Source: Planctomycetota bacterium (lineage in GTDB: Bacteria; Planctomycetota; UBA1135; GCA-002686595). Taken from it: 61,695 nt of DNA. Numbering within the stretch: the first letter of the stretch is position 1; every line of letters begins with the position of its first letter. The position numbers and the translations under genes are program-made. The notes below the pieces were generated by a model, which had not been told where the DNA came from, ran no database searches, and worked only from the letters and a program-made list of their open reading frames with translations. The stretch is taken from positions 1 through 61,695 of the forward strand of contig JADHOC010000026.1 in the NCBI GenBank assembly GCA_016779205.1. The letters run 5' to 3'. Positions 18,921-27,844 of the stretch are shown here, in pieces.

Positions 18921-20003
18921 ATGAGCCAATACGACATCACGATCATCGGCGGCGACGGCATCGGCCCCGAGGTCACCAAGGAGGCCTTCAAGGTCGCCGA
19001 CACGGCGGCCGAGGTCTTCGGCTTCTCCCTGAAGAAGAACGAGCTGCCCGTCGGCAGCGACTACTTCCTGAAGCACGGCGAGGCCTTCCCCGACGCCATG
19101 TTCGAGGAGGCCAAGCAGTCCGGCGCCATCTACCTGGGCGCCATCGGCGACCCGCGGTGTGAGCCTGGCAAGGTGGAGTACGGCGTCATCGCTCGCTGCC
19201 GCTTCGACCTCGACCTGTACGTGAACCTGCGCCCGGTGAAGCTCCTCCAGGAGAGCCTGTGCCCCCTCAAGGGCAAGGGCCCCGAGGACGTGGACATGCT
19301 CATCGTCCGCGAGAACACCGAGGACGCCTACACCGGCATGCACGGCTTCGCCCACAAGGGCCAGCCCCTCGAGGTCGCGACCCAGACGATGGTGTACACG
19401 CGTGAGGGCGTCGAGCGCGCCATCCGCTATGCCTTCCACCTCGCCGAGACCCGGGAGCGCCCCGCGGGCCGCGAGGCACAGGTCACCCTCATCGACAAGG
19501 CGAACGCCGTCCGGGCCCACGACCTGTGGCAGCGCGTCTTCGCGGAGGTCGCCAAGGAGCACCCCGGCATCAAGACGGACCACGCCTACATCGACGCGGC
19601 GTGCATGTGGATGGTCAAGAACCCCGAGTGGTTCGACGTGGCGGTCACCCCGAACCTGTTCGGCGACATCATCACGGACCTCGGCGCGATGATTCAGGGC
19701 GGCATGGGCATGGCCGCGAGCGGCAACATCCACCCCGGCCGGGTGAGCCTCTTCGAGCCGATCCACGGCTCTGCGCCCAAGCACGCCGGCAAGAACGTGG
19801 CGAGCCCCCTGGCCGCGATCATGGCGGCGGGCATGATGCTCGACTACCTCGGCGAGAAGACCGCCGCCACGGCGATCGATCGCTCCATCGCGGACCTGTT
19901 CGCCGACGGCCGACTCCAGGGCGCCGGGACCGGCATGCACCCCACCAACGAGGTGGGGGACCTGGTCGCCGCCGAGTTGAAGAAGGTGGCCGCCAGCGTC
20001 TGA
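18921..20003 (+). CDS. Isocitrate/isopropylmalate dehydrogenase family protein
   Basis: A 360-residue NAD(P)-dependent beta-decarboxylating dehydrogenase. Visible are the N-terminal GDGIGPEV, substrate-binding [24 protein letters not shown] with the catalytic Lys, [11 protein letters not shown] metal ligands and [14 protein letters not shown]. The RENTED form resembles isocitrate and homoisocitrate enzymes more than LeuB, which usually has REL. Beside an aconitase-family gene, an NAD-type isocitrate dehydrogenase role in the TCA cycle is the best guess. The start is the ATG at 18921. Confidence 0.9.
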   Translation: MSQYDITIIGGDGIGPEVTKEAFKVADTAAEVFGFSLKKNELPVGSDYFLKHGEAFPDAMFEEAKQSGAIYLGAIGDPRCEPGKVEYGVIARCRFDLDLYVNLRPVKLLQESLCPLKGKGPEDVDMLIVRENTEDAYTGMHGFAHKGQPLEVATQTMVYTREGVERAIRYAFHLAETRERPAGREAQVTLIDKANAVRAHDLWQRVFAEVAKEHPGIKTDHAYIDAACMWMVKNPEWFDVAVTPNLFGDIITDLGAMIQGGMGMAASGNIHPGRVSLFEPIHGSAPKHAGKNVASPLAAIMAAGMMLDYLGEKTAATAIDRSIADLFADGRLQGAGTGMHPTNEVGDLVAAELKKVAASV

Positions 20004-20053
20004 CCGGGCGCCGCGACGACCCGAGCGGGCGGGCATGGACCGGCCCAGTCAAT

Positions 20054-20090
20054 GAGCGGCCGCGTAGATCGAGGATCTAGGCGGCCGCTC
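20054..20090. terminator. Strong bidirectional hairpin at the end of the acyl-CoA/TCA gene run
   Basis: A 10-bp outer arm (GAGCGGCCGC / GCGGCCGCTC) and a 6-bp inner arm (TAGATC / GATCTA) are separated by one mismatch and closed by a 3-base loop. It sits between the dehydrogenase stop and the convergent 153-residue gene. No T-run follows on either strand. Confidence 0.6.
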
Positions 20091-20143
20091 GGCTTGGCAG
20101 GGTACTTCCGTCTCGGGAAAGTTCAGGGTGCCCCCGAGGGGGC

Positions 20144-20605
20144 TTACGGCTCGCGCCGTGCTCGGAACACCTCCGCGCGGGCCTGGAGGGCCAGCCCGTG
20201 GATGGCAGCGGTCGAGGTCGCGTCCTCAAGCCAGTCGTCCTCGTGGGCGGTGTCGGATTCGCCGGCTTGCCCGTCCACGTGGAGGATGATGGAGTCGAGG
20301 TGCCAGGCGGCGAACTCCAGGATGCCCGCGGCCTTCGCGAGGTCAGTCTCCGTCCTGGCGCTCTCGAAGGTCAGCTGGGCGCTGGCGGCGGCGTGGACGG
20401 CACTCTCCTTGTAGAGCGTGTGCTTCCACGACTCCGAAGGGAGCTGTTCAAGCTGTCCTTGGAGCGCGGTGAGGGCCGCCGCAGCAGGGGCGTAGTCCAC
20501 CGTGGATCCGGACCCGGAGGTGGCGGAGGGCGTGCCGGTGACGTTCGTCAGGCCCACTGCAAGGGCGAGAGCTCCGGCGACGATGATCTTGGTTTGGTTC
20601 TTCAT
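20144..20605 (-). CDS. Exported hypothetical protein, 153 residues
   Basis: The N-terminus (MKNQTKIIVAGALALAVGL) is a clear signal peptide or anchor. The mature part is Ala-rich and predicted largely helical, with a Lys/Glu centre and an acidic HEDDWLEDATS stretch. No family was recognised. It starts 5 bases after the stop of the 1044-residue exported protein, so the two are almost certainly co-transcribed and act in the same compartment. Confidence 0.75.
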   Translation of the reverse strand: MKNQTKIIVAGALALAVGLTNVTGTPSATSGSGSTVDYAPAAAALTALQGQLEQLPSESWKHTLYKESAVHAAASAQLTFESARTETDLAKAAGILEFAAWHLDSIILHVDGQAGESDTAHEDDWLEDATSTAAIHGLALQARAEVFRARREP

Positions 20606-20610
20606 TCGGA

Positions 20611-23600
20611 TCAGAGCTCGAGGCTGTCAATGAGCAGGTTGATGTCGTTCAGCGTGGCCGCCACGGCAGAGGACATCTCGGCCTGGGCGTTCGGGTCGTT
20701 CACGTTACCCGGGGTGTTGAGGTATTGGTAGATCCGGCCATACAGCGCGGCGCTCTCCCCGAGCAGGTTCTTGGCCACGGCGGTGTCGACCTCCGGTTCA
20801 GCGAGGGCGGCCAGACGGCCGCCGGACTCTGCCGCCACGACGAGTGCGCCCTGGACGTAAGAGCCGAGGGTGAACACCGAGGAGTCGACCTCGGACAGGA
20901 CCTTCACCACCTCGAGCGACTGGCTCTTCAGCGGCGAGAGGATGTAGTAGTCCCCAAGGTCGGTCATCGGACCTGTGAGGGTGAAGGGCTCGGTCTCCTG
21001 CGGCTCGAAGGCCTCGCTGAATACTGGCTCGAACGGAACCCCCAGGATCCAGTAGCTGTTGACGAAGAAGCTGAACCGGAGCTTGAGCGGCTCGCCGGCG
21101 GGGCCGCGGAGCTGGAGGTCACCGCTGCTATCGGTGCGCCCCCAGTCCATGACCTTGTCGTCGGAGATCCGCACCAGCTGGACGAACGCGTTGGCCATGG
21201 GCGACGCATATCCACCCGCCGATTCGGCGGAGGTCAGCGCGCGGAATTCCACGATGGGCGCCTGGCCGAGCTGGAAGTCGCCCAGCGCGACGTCTTCGCC
21301 CAGGCCAAACGTCTGCTCCTCGTCGAACCGCTTGCGGAACCAGCCCTGATTCCAGAAGCGGGTCCAGAAGATGAGCCTCGTTCGGGTGGCGAGCTTGGTG
21401 AAGAACTCACCCGATGCGTTGGCGCGCCCCCCGCCGATGTGCCACCTGGGCGTTCGATCCATCCGCCGGGCGCGGAAGGCGACCGTCCGGTCATCGATGG
21501 CCTCGCCGAATGCGTCGACCACGCGCCCTCGACCGTAGGCCGCGCCACTGATCTCGATGTCTCCAACGGGGTTCGTGCCGGACCCGGCGGGCGTGCCGAG
21601 CTCCTGGTTCCGGAGCACATCCGCCAGGTAGGGCTGCGACCGGCGGGGGCGGACCACGAAGGATGTGGTGAACCCATACTCCGAGTCGTGCTTGATCCCC
21701 AGGGCGTGGAACTCTCCGTTGGCATTGGTCACGCTGTCGCCGAGGTAGCGGCGACCACCGTGGGTGGTGACGCGGATCCCGGCCAGGGGCCCCGTCGTGC
21801 CATCCGGCCGGGGCCCGGTCACGCGACCGCTCGCGATGGTGCCGAGCTGGGTGAAGACCTCGATCGGCGGAAGGGGGCCGCCGGATTCACGGGTACGTTC
21901 AGACTCGATCGTGGTGTGAGCCCGGAAGTGGTCCGGGATGATCGGGTTCGGATTGGACGGCGAGACGCGCGGCGGGTAGTTCCGGAGGCTGTAGACCGGA
22001 CGCAGCAGGGTCTTGACCCAGCCATCGCTGTCCGAGGACCGACGAGGCCAGCCGCCGACGACCCGGACGCCCGGGACGCCGTCCCCGGTCTCCTTGCTGA
22101 CGACCTGTACCTCGGCTGGATAGCCCCGCGTGAGGAACACCGGGCCGCGGCTGTGGATGCCGTCGGCGGGCAGCATGTTGTGCCAGTGCCACGAGGGGAG
22201 GAACGTCGAGTCCGGGTCCAGGGGCAGGACGAGCAGGTGGTAGCGATCACCCGTCGGAACCGTGTAGGTCCCGGTCTCGGTGATCGTGCGCTGCCAGCCC
22301 ATCTGGCTCCGGGTGAGGACCCGCATCGGCTCTGTGACCAGTTCGCCATCCAGCCCGCGGATCTCTCCGCTGGTGGTCGTCCTGCCGGACAGGGTGACCG
22401 AGAGGCTCGTCGTGTCCGCGGCCCCGTTCAGGCGGAGCACCTTGCGCTCGAGCGTCGAGCCGTGGGAGCGGTCCCAGACGCGGATCTTGTTGATGCCCGT
22501 GGGGGCGACCTGGACGGTCACGTTGCCAAGGTGGTCGGTCCGCCGGCCACCGAGCCAGGTCCCGTCGCCCGTCCGAGCGCGGACCTCGACGTTCGGGAGC
22601 GTCGCGCCGGTGGTGTCGGTGACGGTGACCTCCACGCTCCGCCCGGGATCGAGGATGACCTCCTGTTCTCCGGCAGCGCTGCCGGTGAGGTTCCAGAGGT
22701 TCCTCCCGATGAAGGTCTGGTCCACCGGGCGGATCACCAGGTGATAGGAGGACGGGACGGTCGCCGCCAACTCCCCGGACTCGGTGTAGCCGAGGAACAT
22801 CCACGTGCGCGTCGCCACCGCGTACGACCAGACCTTCGCCCGGAGCGGGTTACCTGCAGGGTCCTCGGTGCGGACCTCCAGCGGGACGCCGTCGAGGAGG
22901 GTGATGTCTCGAAGTGGAGAGCTTGATGCACCTCGCTTCCAGACTCGGCCCGGGACGCGCTCCTTGCTCGGGTCGTAGGCCCGGACGTTGGTGTGTCGGT
23001 CGCCGGCGAGGATGTCGTAGGAGCCCGACGCGTCGGTCTGCTTCAGCCCGTTCCAGTGCCACCCGTTCGAGTAGGACCAGGCGCTGACGGTCATCCCCTC
23101 GAGGGGCTGGAGGCTGGACGAGAAGACCCTGCCAGCGGTCGGGGTGCCGGTGTCCAGGGTGAACAGCTGCGAGGTCCCCCCCGTGGACAGGCGGCGCCGG
23201 AAGCGCCAGGAGGGGAGGTAGCCCTGGCTGGAGGCGTCCGCGACCAGGTGGGCATACCTCGGCGCGACGAGCGTCGCGGAGCCGTCCGCTCCCGTGACCG
23301 CCACGTCGATGACGCCGATCCCGTTGAGCCGGTGAGCGCCCGCGGTGTAAGCGGCGACCTCGGCGCCCTCGATGGGGTTGCCCTGGCGGTCTTGAACGGT
23401 GAAGGAAACCGGTGCCCCGCGCCTAAGAAGGAAGGTCTCAGCCTGGCTGATCTGGAGGTCTTGATCGAAGAGCCACTGGCCAGCCAGGTCGCTCCCGGCG
23501 GGCGGCTTGGCGAAGAGGTGGACCGACGCGGGTAGGTCGTCGATCTGGAAGAAGCCAGCCGAGTCCACCTCAACCAGCTCGATGAGGTCCAGGGAAGTGG

Positions 23601-23745
23601 TGTCGAAGGCCGCAACCGACGCACCGATCACGGGCGCGTTCTGCGGGGTGGTCACCGCCCCGGAGGCGGTCCATGTGGACTGCGAGGGAGCGGAGGTTGG
23701 CGATAGCCCGGTTGCGAGGCTGATCAGGAGGGCGGTATGAATCAT
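20611..23745 (-). CDS. Large secreted protein with carboxypeptidase-regulatory-like repeats
   Basis: A 1044-residue exported protein: residues 1-20 are a signal peptide and the rest is a chain of beta-sandwich repeats. Recurrent motifs of the form G-x-V-x-D/T-x-x-G-x-P-(I/L)-x-G-(A/V)-x-V-x-A, followed by T-D-x-x-G-x-(Y/F), mark carboxypeptidase-regulatory-like (transthyretin-fold) units; examples are DRQGNPIEGAEVAAY, GDGVPGVRVVGG and ITDRTVAFRA-like segments. The last about 90 residues are helical. No enzyme domain is seen. It probably serves in surface display, adhesion or polymer binding. The neighbouring 184- and 153-residue genes form one transcription unit with it. A 19-bp tandem duplication covers its start codon. 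Confidence 0.82.
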   Translation of the reverse strand: MIHTALLISLATGLSPTSAPSQSTWTASGAVTTPQNAPVIGASVAAFDTTSLDLIELVEVDSAGFFQIDDLPASVHLFAKPPAGSDLAGQWLFDQDLQISQAETFLLRRGAPVSFTVQDRQGNPIEGAEVAAYTAGAHRLNGIGVIDVAVTGADGSATLVAPRYAHLVADASSQGYLPSWRFRRRLSTGGTSQLFTLDTGTPTAGRVFSSSLQPLEGMTVSAWSYSNGWHWNGLKQTDASGSYDILAGDRHTNVRAYDPSKERVPGRVWKRGASSSPLRDITLLDGVPLEVRTEDPAGNPLRAKVWSYAVATRTWMFLGYTESGELAATVPSSYHLVIRPVDQTFIGRNLWNLTGSAAGEQEVILDPGRSVEVTVTDTTGATLPNVEVRARTGDGTWLGGRRTDHLGNVTVQVAPTGINKIRVWDRSHGSTLERKVLRLNGAADTTSLSVTLSGRTTTSGEIRGLDGELVTEPMRVLTRSQMGWQRTITETGTYTVPTGDRYHLLVLPLDPDSTFLPSWHWHNMLPADGIHSRGPVFLTRGYPAEVQVVSKETGDGVPGVRVVGGWPRRSSDSDGWVKTLLRPVYSLRNYPPRVSPSNPNPIIPDHFRAHTTIESERTRESGGPLPPIEVFTQLGTIASGRVTGPRPDGTTGPLAGIRVTTHGGRRYLGDSVTNANGEFHALGIKHDSEYGFTTSFVVRPRRSQPYLADVLRNQELGTPAGSGTNPVGDIEISGAAYGRGRVVDAFGEAIDDRTVAFRARRMDRTPRWHIGGGRANASGEFFTKLATRTRLIFWTRFWNQGWFRKRFDEEQTFGLGEDVALGDFQLGQAPIVEFRALTSAESAGGYASPMANAFVQLVRISDDKVMDWGRTDSSGDLQLRGPAGEPLKLRFSFFVNSYWILGVPFEPVFSEAFEPQETEPFTLTGPMTDLGDYYILSPLKSQSLEVVKVLSEVDSSVFTLGSYVQGALVVAAESGGRLAALAEPEVDTAVAKNLLGESAALYGRIYQYLNTPGNVNDPNAQAEMSSAVAATLNDINLLIDSLEL

Positions 23746-23781
23746 TGCTGCTCGGGAAGTGAATTGCTGCTCGGGAAGTGA
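23744..23781. repeat. 19-bp perfect tandem duplication at a start codon
   Basis: Two identical copies of attgctgctcgggaagtga lie head to tail at 23744-23762 and 23763-23781. The first copy supplies part of the ATG of the 1044-residue gene (minus strand); the second forms its untranslated leader. Confidence 0.95.
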
Positions 23782-23875
23782 GCGGAGGAAGAGTGGAAAC
23801 AGGTGAGTCGATCGGTCGTGGCCGCCGATCAGCGGTCGGGTGTGGCCCGCTCTGGTGAGCGGGAGCGGGCGGCTC

Positions 23876-24430
23876 TCAGCGGTCCTTCGACGCCTCGTTG
23901 AAGGCGCGGAGCATCTGGAGGGAACCCTGGGCGCGGATCAGCTCCATCTCGAGCTGGGCGTCGTCGAAGCCCTCCTCTTCAAGGTGGCGGTCGAGCTCCT
24001 CCATCAACTCCGCGTCAGCGGGCGAGCGCTCGTCGAGGTCAGAGGCGCTCGCGCCGGCGAGCGCGAAGCGGCGCTCCCTCTCCTTGAGTGCCTCGAGTCC
24101 CTCGAGCGAGAGGTCCGAGAGCGCAGTGGTGTTCGACGCGGAGGTGGAGCGCGCTGCGGAGCGATCACCGGCCGCGCTGGGATCTCGGCGTACGGGCGAG
24201 AGGCGGGGCTCGCCCGAGCCGGCCCCGGGAAGGGGGGCGAGGGACGCGGTCTCCTCTGCCTGCCCTGGGCCTCCTTGGTCCTGGCGGTCGACGGGCCACT
24301 GGAAATCGGAGTGCCCGAAGATGGCGAGGCCGAGGAGCAGGAGAGCGCTTCCCGCAAGCAAGGAGGCACGGAGGATCCTCTGGCGGCCGTGAGGGGCGGT
24401 GGGCGGACGTTCGTCTGGTCTTTCAGTCAT
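23876..24430 (-). CDS. Single-pass membrane protein of unknown function, 184 residues
   Basis: About 20 polar N-terminal residues precede one hydrophobic helix (ASLLAGSALLLLGLAIFG, about 22-40). A Ser/Ala/Pro-rich linker and a charged helical C-terminal half (LEGLEALKERERR onward) follow. The topology resembles anti-sigma factors or scaffold anchors, but no known motif is present. It is the first gene of the minus-strand set, 130 bases ahead of the 1044-residue exported protein, and begins at the ATG at 24430. Confidence 0.7.
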   Translation of the reverse strand: MTERPDERPPTAPHGRQRILRASLLAGSALLLLGLAIFGHSDFQWPVDRQDQGGPGQAEETASLAPLPGAGSGEPRLSPVRRDPSAAGDRSAARSTSASNTTALSDLSLEGLEALKERERRFALAGASASDLDERSPADAELMEELDRHLEEEGFDDAQLEMELIRAQGSLQMLRAFNEASKDR

Positions 24431-24858
24431 GGTGGTGGCGTTGTCCCTGGTGCCGCCAGAGCGGCGGGCATAAGTTCAAAATAAAAGGCGCGGGGCGTTC
24501 GGTGCGGGTAGTACCCCGCTACGACAGCGAAAAATTGAGAACGCGACGGGGGCGGCGGCGCCGCCGTCGATCGCGCGGCGCGACTTCGTTCCCCTTCGGC
24601 GACGTGGCAGAGCGCCGTTGGCACCTCCACCGCACGGCGAGTTCGCCAGGAATTTGAAGGTGTCCGGGGCCCAAGGGAAAACAGCATCAGCCCTAGGGGC
24701 GACGGTGTCTCAGCTTGGTGGATCCGTCCTTCGCGGCTCGCGCGGGAGCCTCGCTTGGACGACTGGGGCACTGTGGAAGTGGCCGTGAATCAGCGCGGCG
24801 ATGGGACGGCCGCGCCCGGGTTCCCAAGCCCGCAGGTCTTCGAGTAGGGTGCGACACC
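24431..24858. other. 428-base intergenic region between divergent genes
   Basis: This stretch must carry the promoters of the exported-protein set (minus) and the Gfo/Idh/MocA gene (plus). It contains unusually AT-rich patches for this window around 24476-24490 and 24528-24538, but no clear -35/-10 pair or dyad. Reading frames crossing it are Arg-rich and look non-coding. Confidence 0.55.
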
Positions 24859-26121
24859 ATGTACGCAAGCCCACTGCTGATGGACCGTCGAACCCTGCTC
24901 GCGGCAGGCGCCTCACTCGCCGCGGCCCCCCTGGCGAGCGGCCTGGCCGCCGCTCCCATGGAACCCGTTCGCGTCGGCGTGATCGGCATCGGGATCCGCG
25001 GCCGCAACCTGATGAACCGAAGCCTCATCGGGAAGGAGGGCGTCCTCGTCACCGCCGTGTGCGACGTGGACCTCAACCGCCGCCTCGACGCGAAGCGCCG
25101 GGTGGACGAGGTACATGGGCTCGACTGCGTGGCCACCGACCGCCACGAGGAGGTGCTCTCCCGGGACGACGTGGATGCGGTCCTCATCGCGACGCCCGAC
25201 CACTGGCATACCCACCAGATCATCGACGCCTGCGTGGCCGGCAAGGACGTCTACTGCGAGAAGCCCCTCACCCTCACCCTCCGGGAGTCACAGCTGGTCA
25301 TCGCGGCGGCGCGCAAGCACGGGGTCGTGTTCCAGACCGGGAGCCAGCAGCGGACGGAGTTCGGCCAGCGCTTCGTGCGCGCCGCGGAGGCCGTGCGCGC
25401 AGGGCGGATCGGCAAGGTCATGACCGTGCACGTCGGGGTGGGGGACTCCCCGGTCTGGTGCGATCTACCTGGGGAGGCACCCGAGCCCGGCCTCGACTGG
25501 GATCGCTGGCTCGGGCCCGCGCCCGAGCGCGCCTACAACGAGATCCTCAGCCCCCGTGGAGTCCACGGCCACTACCCCAAGTGGCGGTCCTACCGGGAGT
25601 ACGCGGGCGGCGGGCTCGCGGACATGGGGGCGCATCACTTCGACATCGCCCAGTGGGCCCTCGACATGGACCGCTCGGGCCCCGTCCGTGTCGTGCCCCC
25701 TTCGGATCCCGCAGCCATGCGCGGCGCCACGCTCGTCTACGGAGACGGCGTCCGGCTCGTCCACGGCGGCCCGAGCGGCGCCACGTTCATCGGGGAGAAG
25801 GGCGTGATCGCCGTGGACCGGGGGCGCATCTCGAGCGTGCCCGAGGGCGTCCTCGAGTGGGAGGCCGAGGGCGAGGAGCGCCTCCCCAGGCACGACGGGC
25901 ACGTCGCGGACTGGCTCCAGTGCGTTCGCGATCGGAGCACCCCCGTCTGCGACGTGGAGGTGGGCGCGCGCAGCGCCGCGATCTGCCACCTGATGAACAT
26001 CGCCTACTGGCACCGCAAGGAGCTCACCTGGGATCCCGCGGCCTGGCGCTTCGAGGAGGAGGAGGCGAACGCCTGGGTCGACTACTCCCGCCGGAAGGGC
26101 TACGGCCTCCCGGGCTTCTGA
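24859..26121 (+). CDS. Gfo/Idh/MocA family oxidoreductase with Tat-type signal
   Basis: A 420-residue NAD(P)-dependent sugar or cyclitol oxidoreductase. The N-terminus has MDRRTLLAAGASLAAAPLA, a twin-arginine-like signal. The Rossmann region IGIGIRGRN and the catalytic-lysine motif CEKPLTLT are followed by a beta-sheet domain with GGGLADMGAHHFDIAQWAL, which carries the His/Asp pair. Exported versions are strongly expanded in Planctomycetota and Bacteroidota. The substrate cannot be inferred. The start is the ATG at 24859 or the ATG at 24880. No sugar-catabolic gene adjoins it. Confidence 0.9.
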   Translation: MYASPLLMDRRTLLAAGASLAAAPLASGLAAAPMEPVRVGVIGIGIRGRNLMNRSLIGKEGVLVTAVCDVDLNRRLDAKRRVDEVHGLDCVATDRHEEVLSRDDVDAVLIATPDHWHTHQIIDACVAGKDVYCEKPLTLTLRESQLVIAAARKHGVVFQTGSQQRTEFGQRFVRAAEAVRAGRIGKVMTVHVGVGDSPVWCDLPGEAPEPGLDWDRWLGPAPERAYNEILSPRGVHGHYPKWRSYREYAGGGLADMGAHHFDIAQWALDMDRSGPVRVVPPSDPAAMRGATLVYGDGVRLVHGGPSGATFIGEKGVIAVDRGRISSVPEGVLEWEAEGEERLPRHDGHVADWLQCVRDRSTPVCDVEVGARSAAICHLMNIAYWHRKELTWDPAAWRFEEEEANAWVDYSRRKGYGLPGF

Positions 26122-26144
26122 GGGCCCGCCGGCCTCTGGCGAGG

Positions 26145-27251
26145 TCAGGGGGCGAGCCCCTCGACCACGCGGTCCAGCTCCCGGCTGGAGGGGGCCGCGT
26201 CGAAGGGCATCACGGCGTCCCTGGCCGCGCCGCGCGCGGGCGCGCCGCGCAGGAGGCGGGGGGCACTTGCCAGGGCCATGAGGCGGTCTGTGAGGTCCGG
26301 GAGGTCCAGGTAGGTACCCGTCCCGGCCGCGCCACCGCCGTGGTCCGCGAGCAGCGCCGGGTAGTTGAGGCGGCCGGGGGCGAGCGGTGAGCAGCCTGCG
26401 GCCATGGCCTCGGCGAAGGCCACGCCGAAGAACTCGTGGCGTGCGGTGGAGGCGACGAGGTCGCAGCGGCCGAGGACCTCGAGGTACCGGGCCCGGTCCT
26501 CGATGTGCTCCGAGTTCCTCAGCCAGGGGGCGAGGCGGGCCAGCGCCTCCGTGATCTCGGGGCTCGCCTTCTGTGGGTGCCCGCCCAGGAGCTCGACCTC
26601 GAAGCTCGCCCCCCTCGAGGCGGCGCGGACCAGGGCGTCGGCGAAGGCCATCGGGTCCTTGTCGGGCTCGAGGCGGTGGGGGAACGCGATCCGGAGCGGC
26701 CCCTCACCGCCGGGCCCGACGGGGACCCCCGCGAGCTCCGGCATGGGGGGCACCACCTCGGCGGCGTCGAGGGCGTCCGAGAGCGCCGCCCTGGGCGTCG
26801 GGCGGGGGAGGCGCCGGAGGACCTGGTCCGCGGCTCCGCGAAACTCGTCGAGGTGGAAGCGGGAGTTGAAGACCACCCGGTCCGCGCGCACGGCGCTGAG
26901 GATGTTGCTGAACCCGTGGGTCAGGTCACGCTCGGACTCGCCCCCGGGGTAGGTCAGCTGGGTCTCATGGAAGTACATGAGCGACGGCCGGTCGGCCCAG
27001 CTCCGCGGGAGGAAGCCGTGGAGCCGCGGGAGGTCCACGTACCCGCTGCACGCGATCACATCCGGCGGTGCCGCCGCGTCCACCTCCCGGGCGAGCTCCC
27101 AGGCGCTGGACTCCTGCCGCCACTTCCAGTGGCGCGGCGCGAGCGCGTGGATGGCCAGGCGGTGTCGAGTGCGGGCACCCCAGGCCTCGAGGAAGGCGCG
27201 GTGGCTGCCCCCGAACCAGGGCTCGAAGAACGCGATCGAGAGGGAGGACAC
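26145..27251 (-). CDS. QTMAN/DUF3524-like glycosyltransferase (tRNA-queuosine mannosyltransferase family)
   Basis: A 368-residue GT-B glycosyltransferase. The N-terminal domain has the hallmarks of the DUF3524/QTMAN_N family: FFEPWFGGSHR, PRHWKWR, YFHETQLTYP and ADRVVFNSRFHLDEF. The C-terminal half has a GT4-like nucleotide-sugar site (LGRCDLVASTARHEFFGVAFAEAM). In animals QTMAN (GTDC1) adds mannose to queuosine in tRNA-Asp. Whether the bacterial homologue modifies Q is unknown. No queuosine genes lie nearby. It converges on the Gfo/Idh/MocA gene. Confidence 0.85.
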   Translation of the reverse strand: MSSLSIAFFEPWFGGSHRAFLEAWGARTRHRLAIHALAPRHWKWRQESSAWELAREVDAAAPPDVIACSGYVDLPRLHGFLPRSWADRPSLMYFHETQLTYPGGESERDLTHGFSNILSAVRADRVVFNSRFHLDEFRGAADQVLRRLPRPTPRAALSDALDAAEVVPPMPELAGVPVGPGGEGPLRIAFPHRLEPDKDPMAFADALVRAASRGASFEVELLGGHPQKASPEITEALARLAPWLRNSEHIEDRARYLEVLGRCDLVASTARHEFFGVAFAEAMAAGCSPLAPGRLNYPALLADHGGGAAGTGTYLDLPDLTDRLMALASAPRLLRGAPARGAARDAVMPFDAAPSSRELDRVVEGLAP

Positions 27252-27375
27252 GGCCCGATCCTAGCCGCCGAGCGCCGACAGATCGGCCCGTGGGATCGGC
27301 TTCCGGGGATCTGGCTTGTCGCCTCCAAGGGCGCCGCCGATCATGGGGGCTCGTAACCGCCAACGCCCGGAGAAC

Positions 27376-27834
27376 ATGGACAAGCAAGCCGTCATCGCCA
27401 CCCTCAACAAGATCCTCGAGATGGAGCTCGCGGGGGTCGTCCGATACACCCACTACTCGCTCATGGTGTACGGGCCCTACCGTATGCCGATCGTGGATTG
27501 GCTGAGGGCCCAGGCCACCGAGTCCCTGCTGCACGCCCAGCAGGCCGGTGAGATGATCACCCAGCTCGGTGAGCACCCGAGCCTCGCCATCGGCCCGCTG
27601 CTCGAGACCCACGACCACGACATCGAGGCCATCCTCAAGGAGTCCCTCGAGCACGAGCGCACGACCCTGGGCTTCTACAACGAGCTCCGCCAGCAGGTCG
27701 AGGGGCACTCGGTGATGCTCGAGGAGTACGCGCGCCAGATGCTCGCCACCGAGGAGCAGCACCTCGGCGAGGTCGACCGCATGCTCCGGCGCCCCGGCGA
27801 CGTCGCCTCCGCGGCCGTTGGGCTGATGGGCTGA
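27376..27834 (+). CDS. Bacterioferritin/ferritin-like diiron protein
   Basis: A 152-residue four-helix protein of bacterioferritin size. Ligand-like residues are Glu17 (EMELAGVVRY), His53 (ESLLHAQQ), the EHE of helix C (SLEHERTT) and the EEQH of helix D (ATEEQHLGEVD). The expected E-x-x-H in helix B reads S-L-L-H with a Glu one residue too early, so the ferroxidase site may be altered. GGAG precedes the ATG at 27376 by a few bases. The HD-phosphohydrolase gene starts 10 bases after its stop. Confidence 0.85.
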   Translation: MDKQAVIATLNKILEMELAGVVRYTHYSLMVYGPYRMPIVDWLRAQATESLLHAQQAGEMITQLGEHPSLAIGPLLETHDHDIEAILKESLEHERTTLGFYNELRQQVEGHSVMLEEYARQMLATEEQHLGEVDRMLRRPGDVASAAVGLMG

Positions 27835-27844
27835 GGGTCGAGAG

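Noticed and set aside
20725..22926. 733-codon plus frame opposite the 1044-residue gene
   Set aside because: Antisense low-complexity; the minus frame has a signal peptide and repeat motifs.
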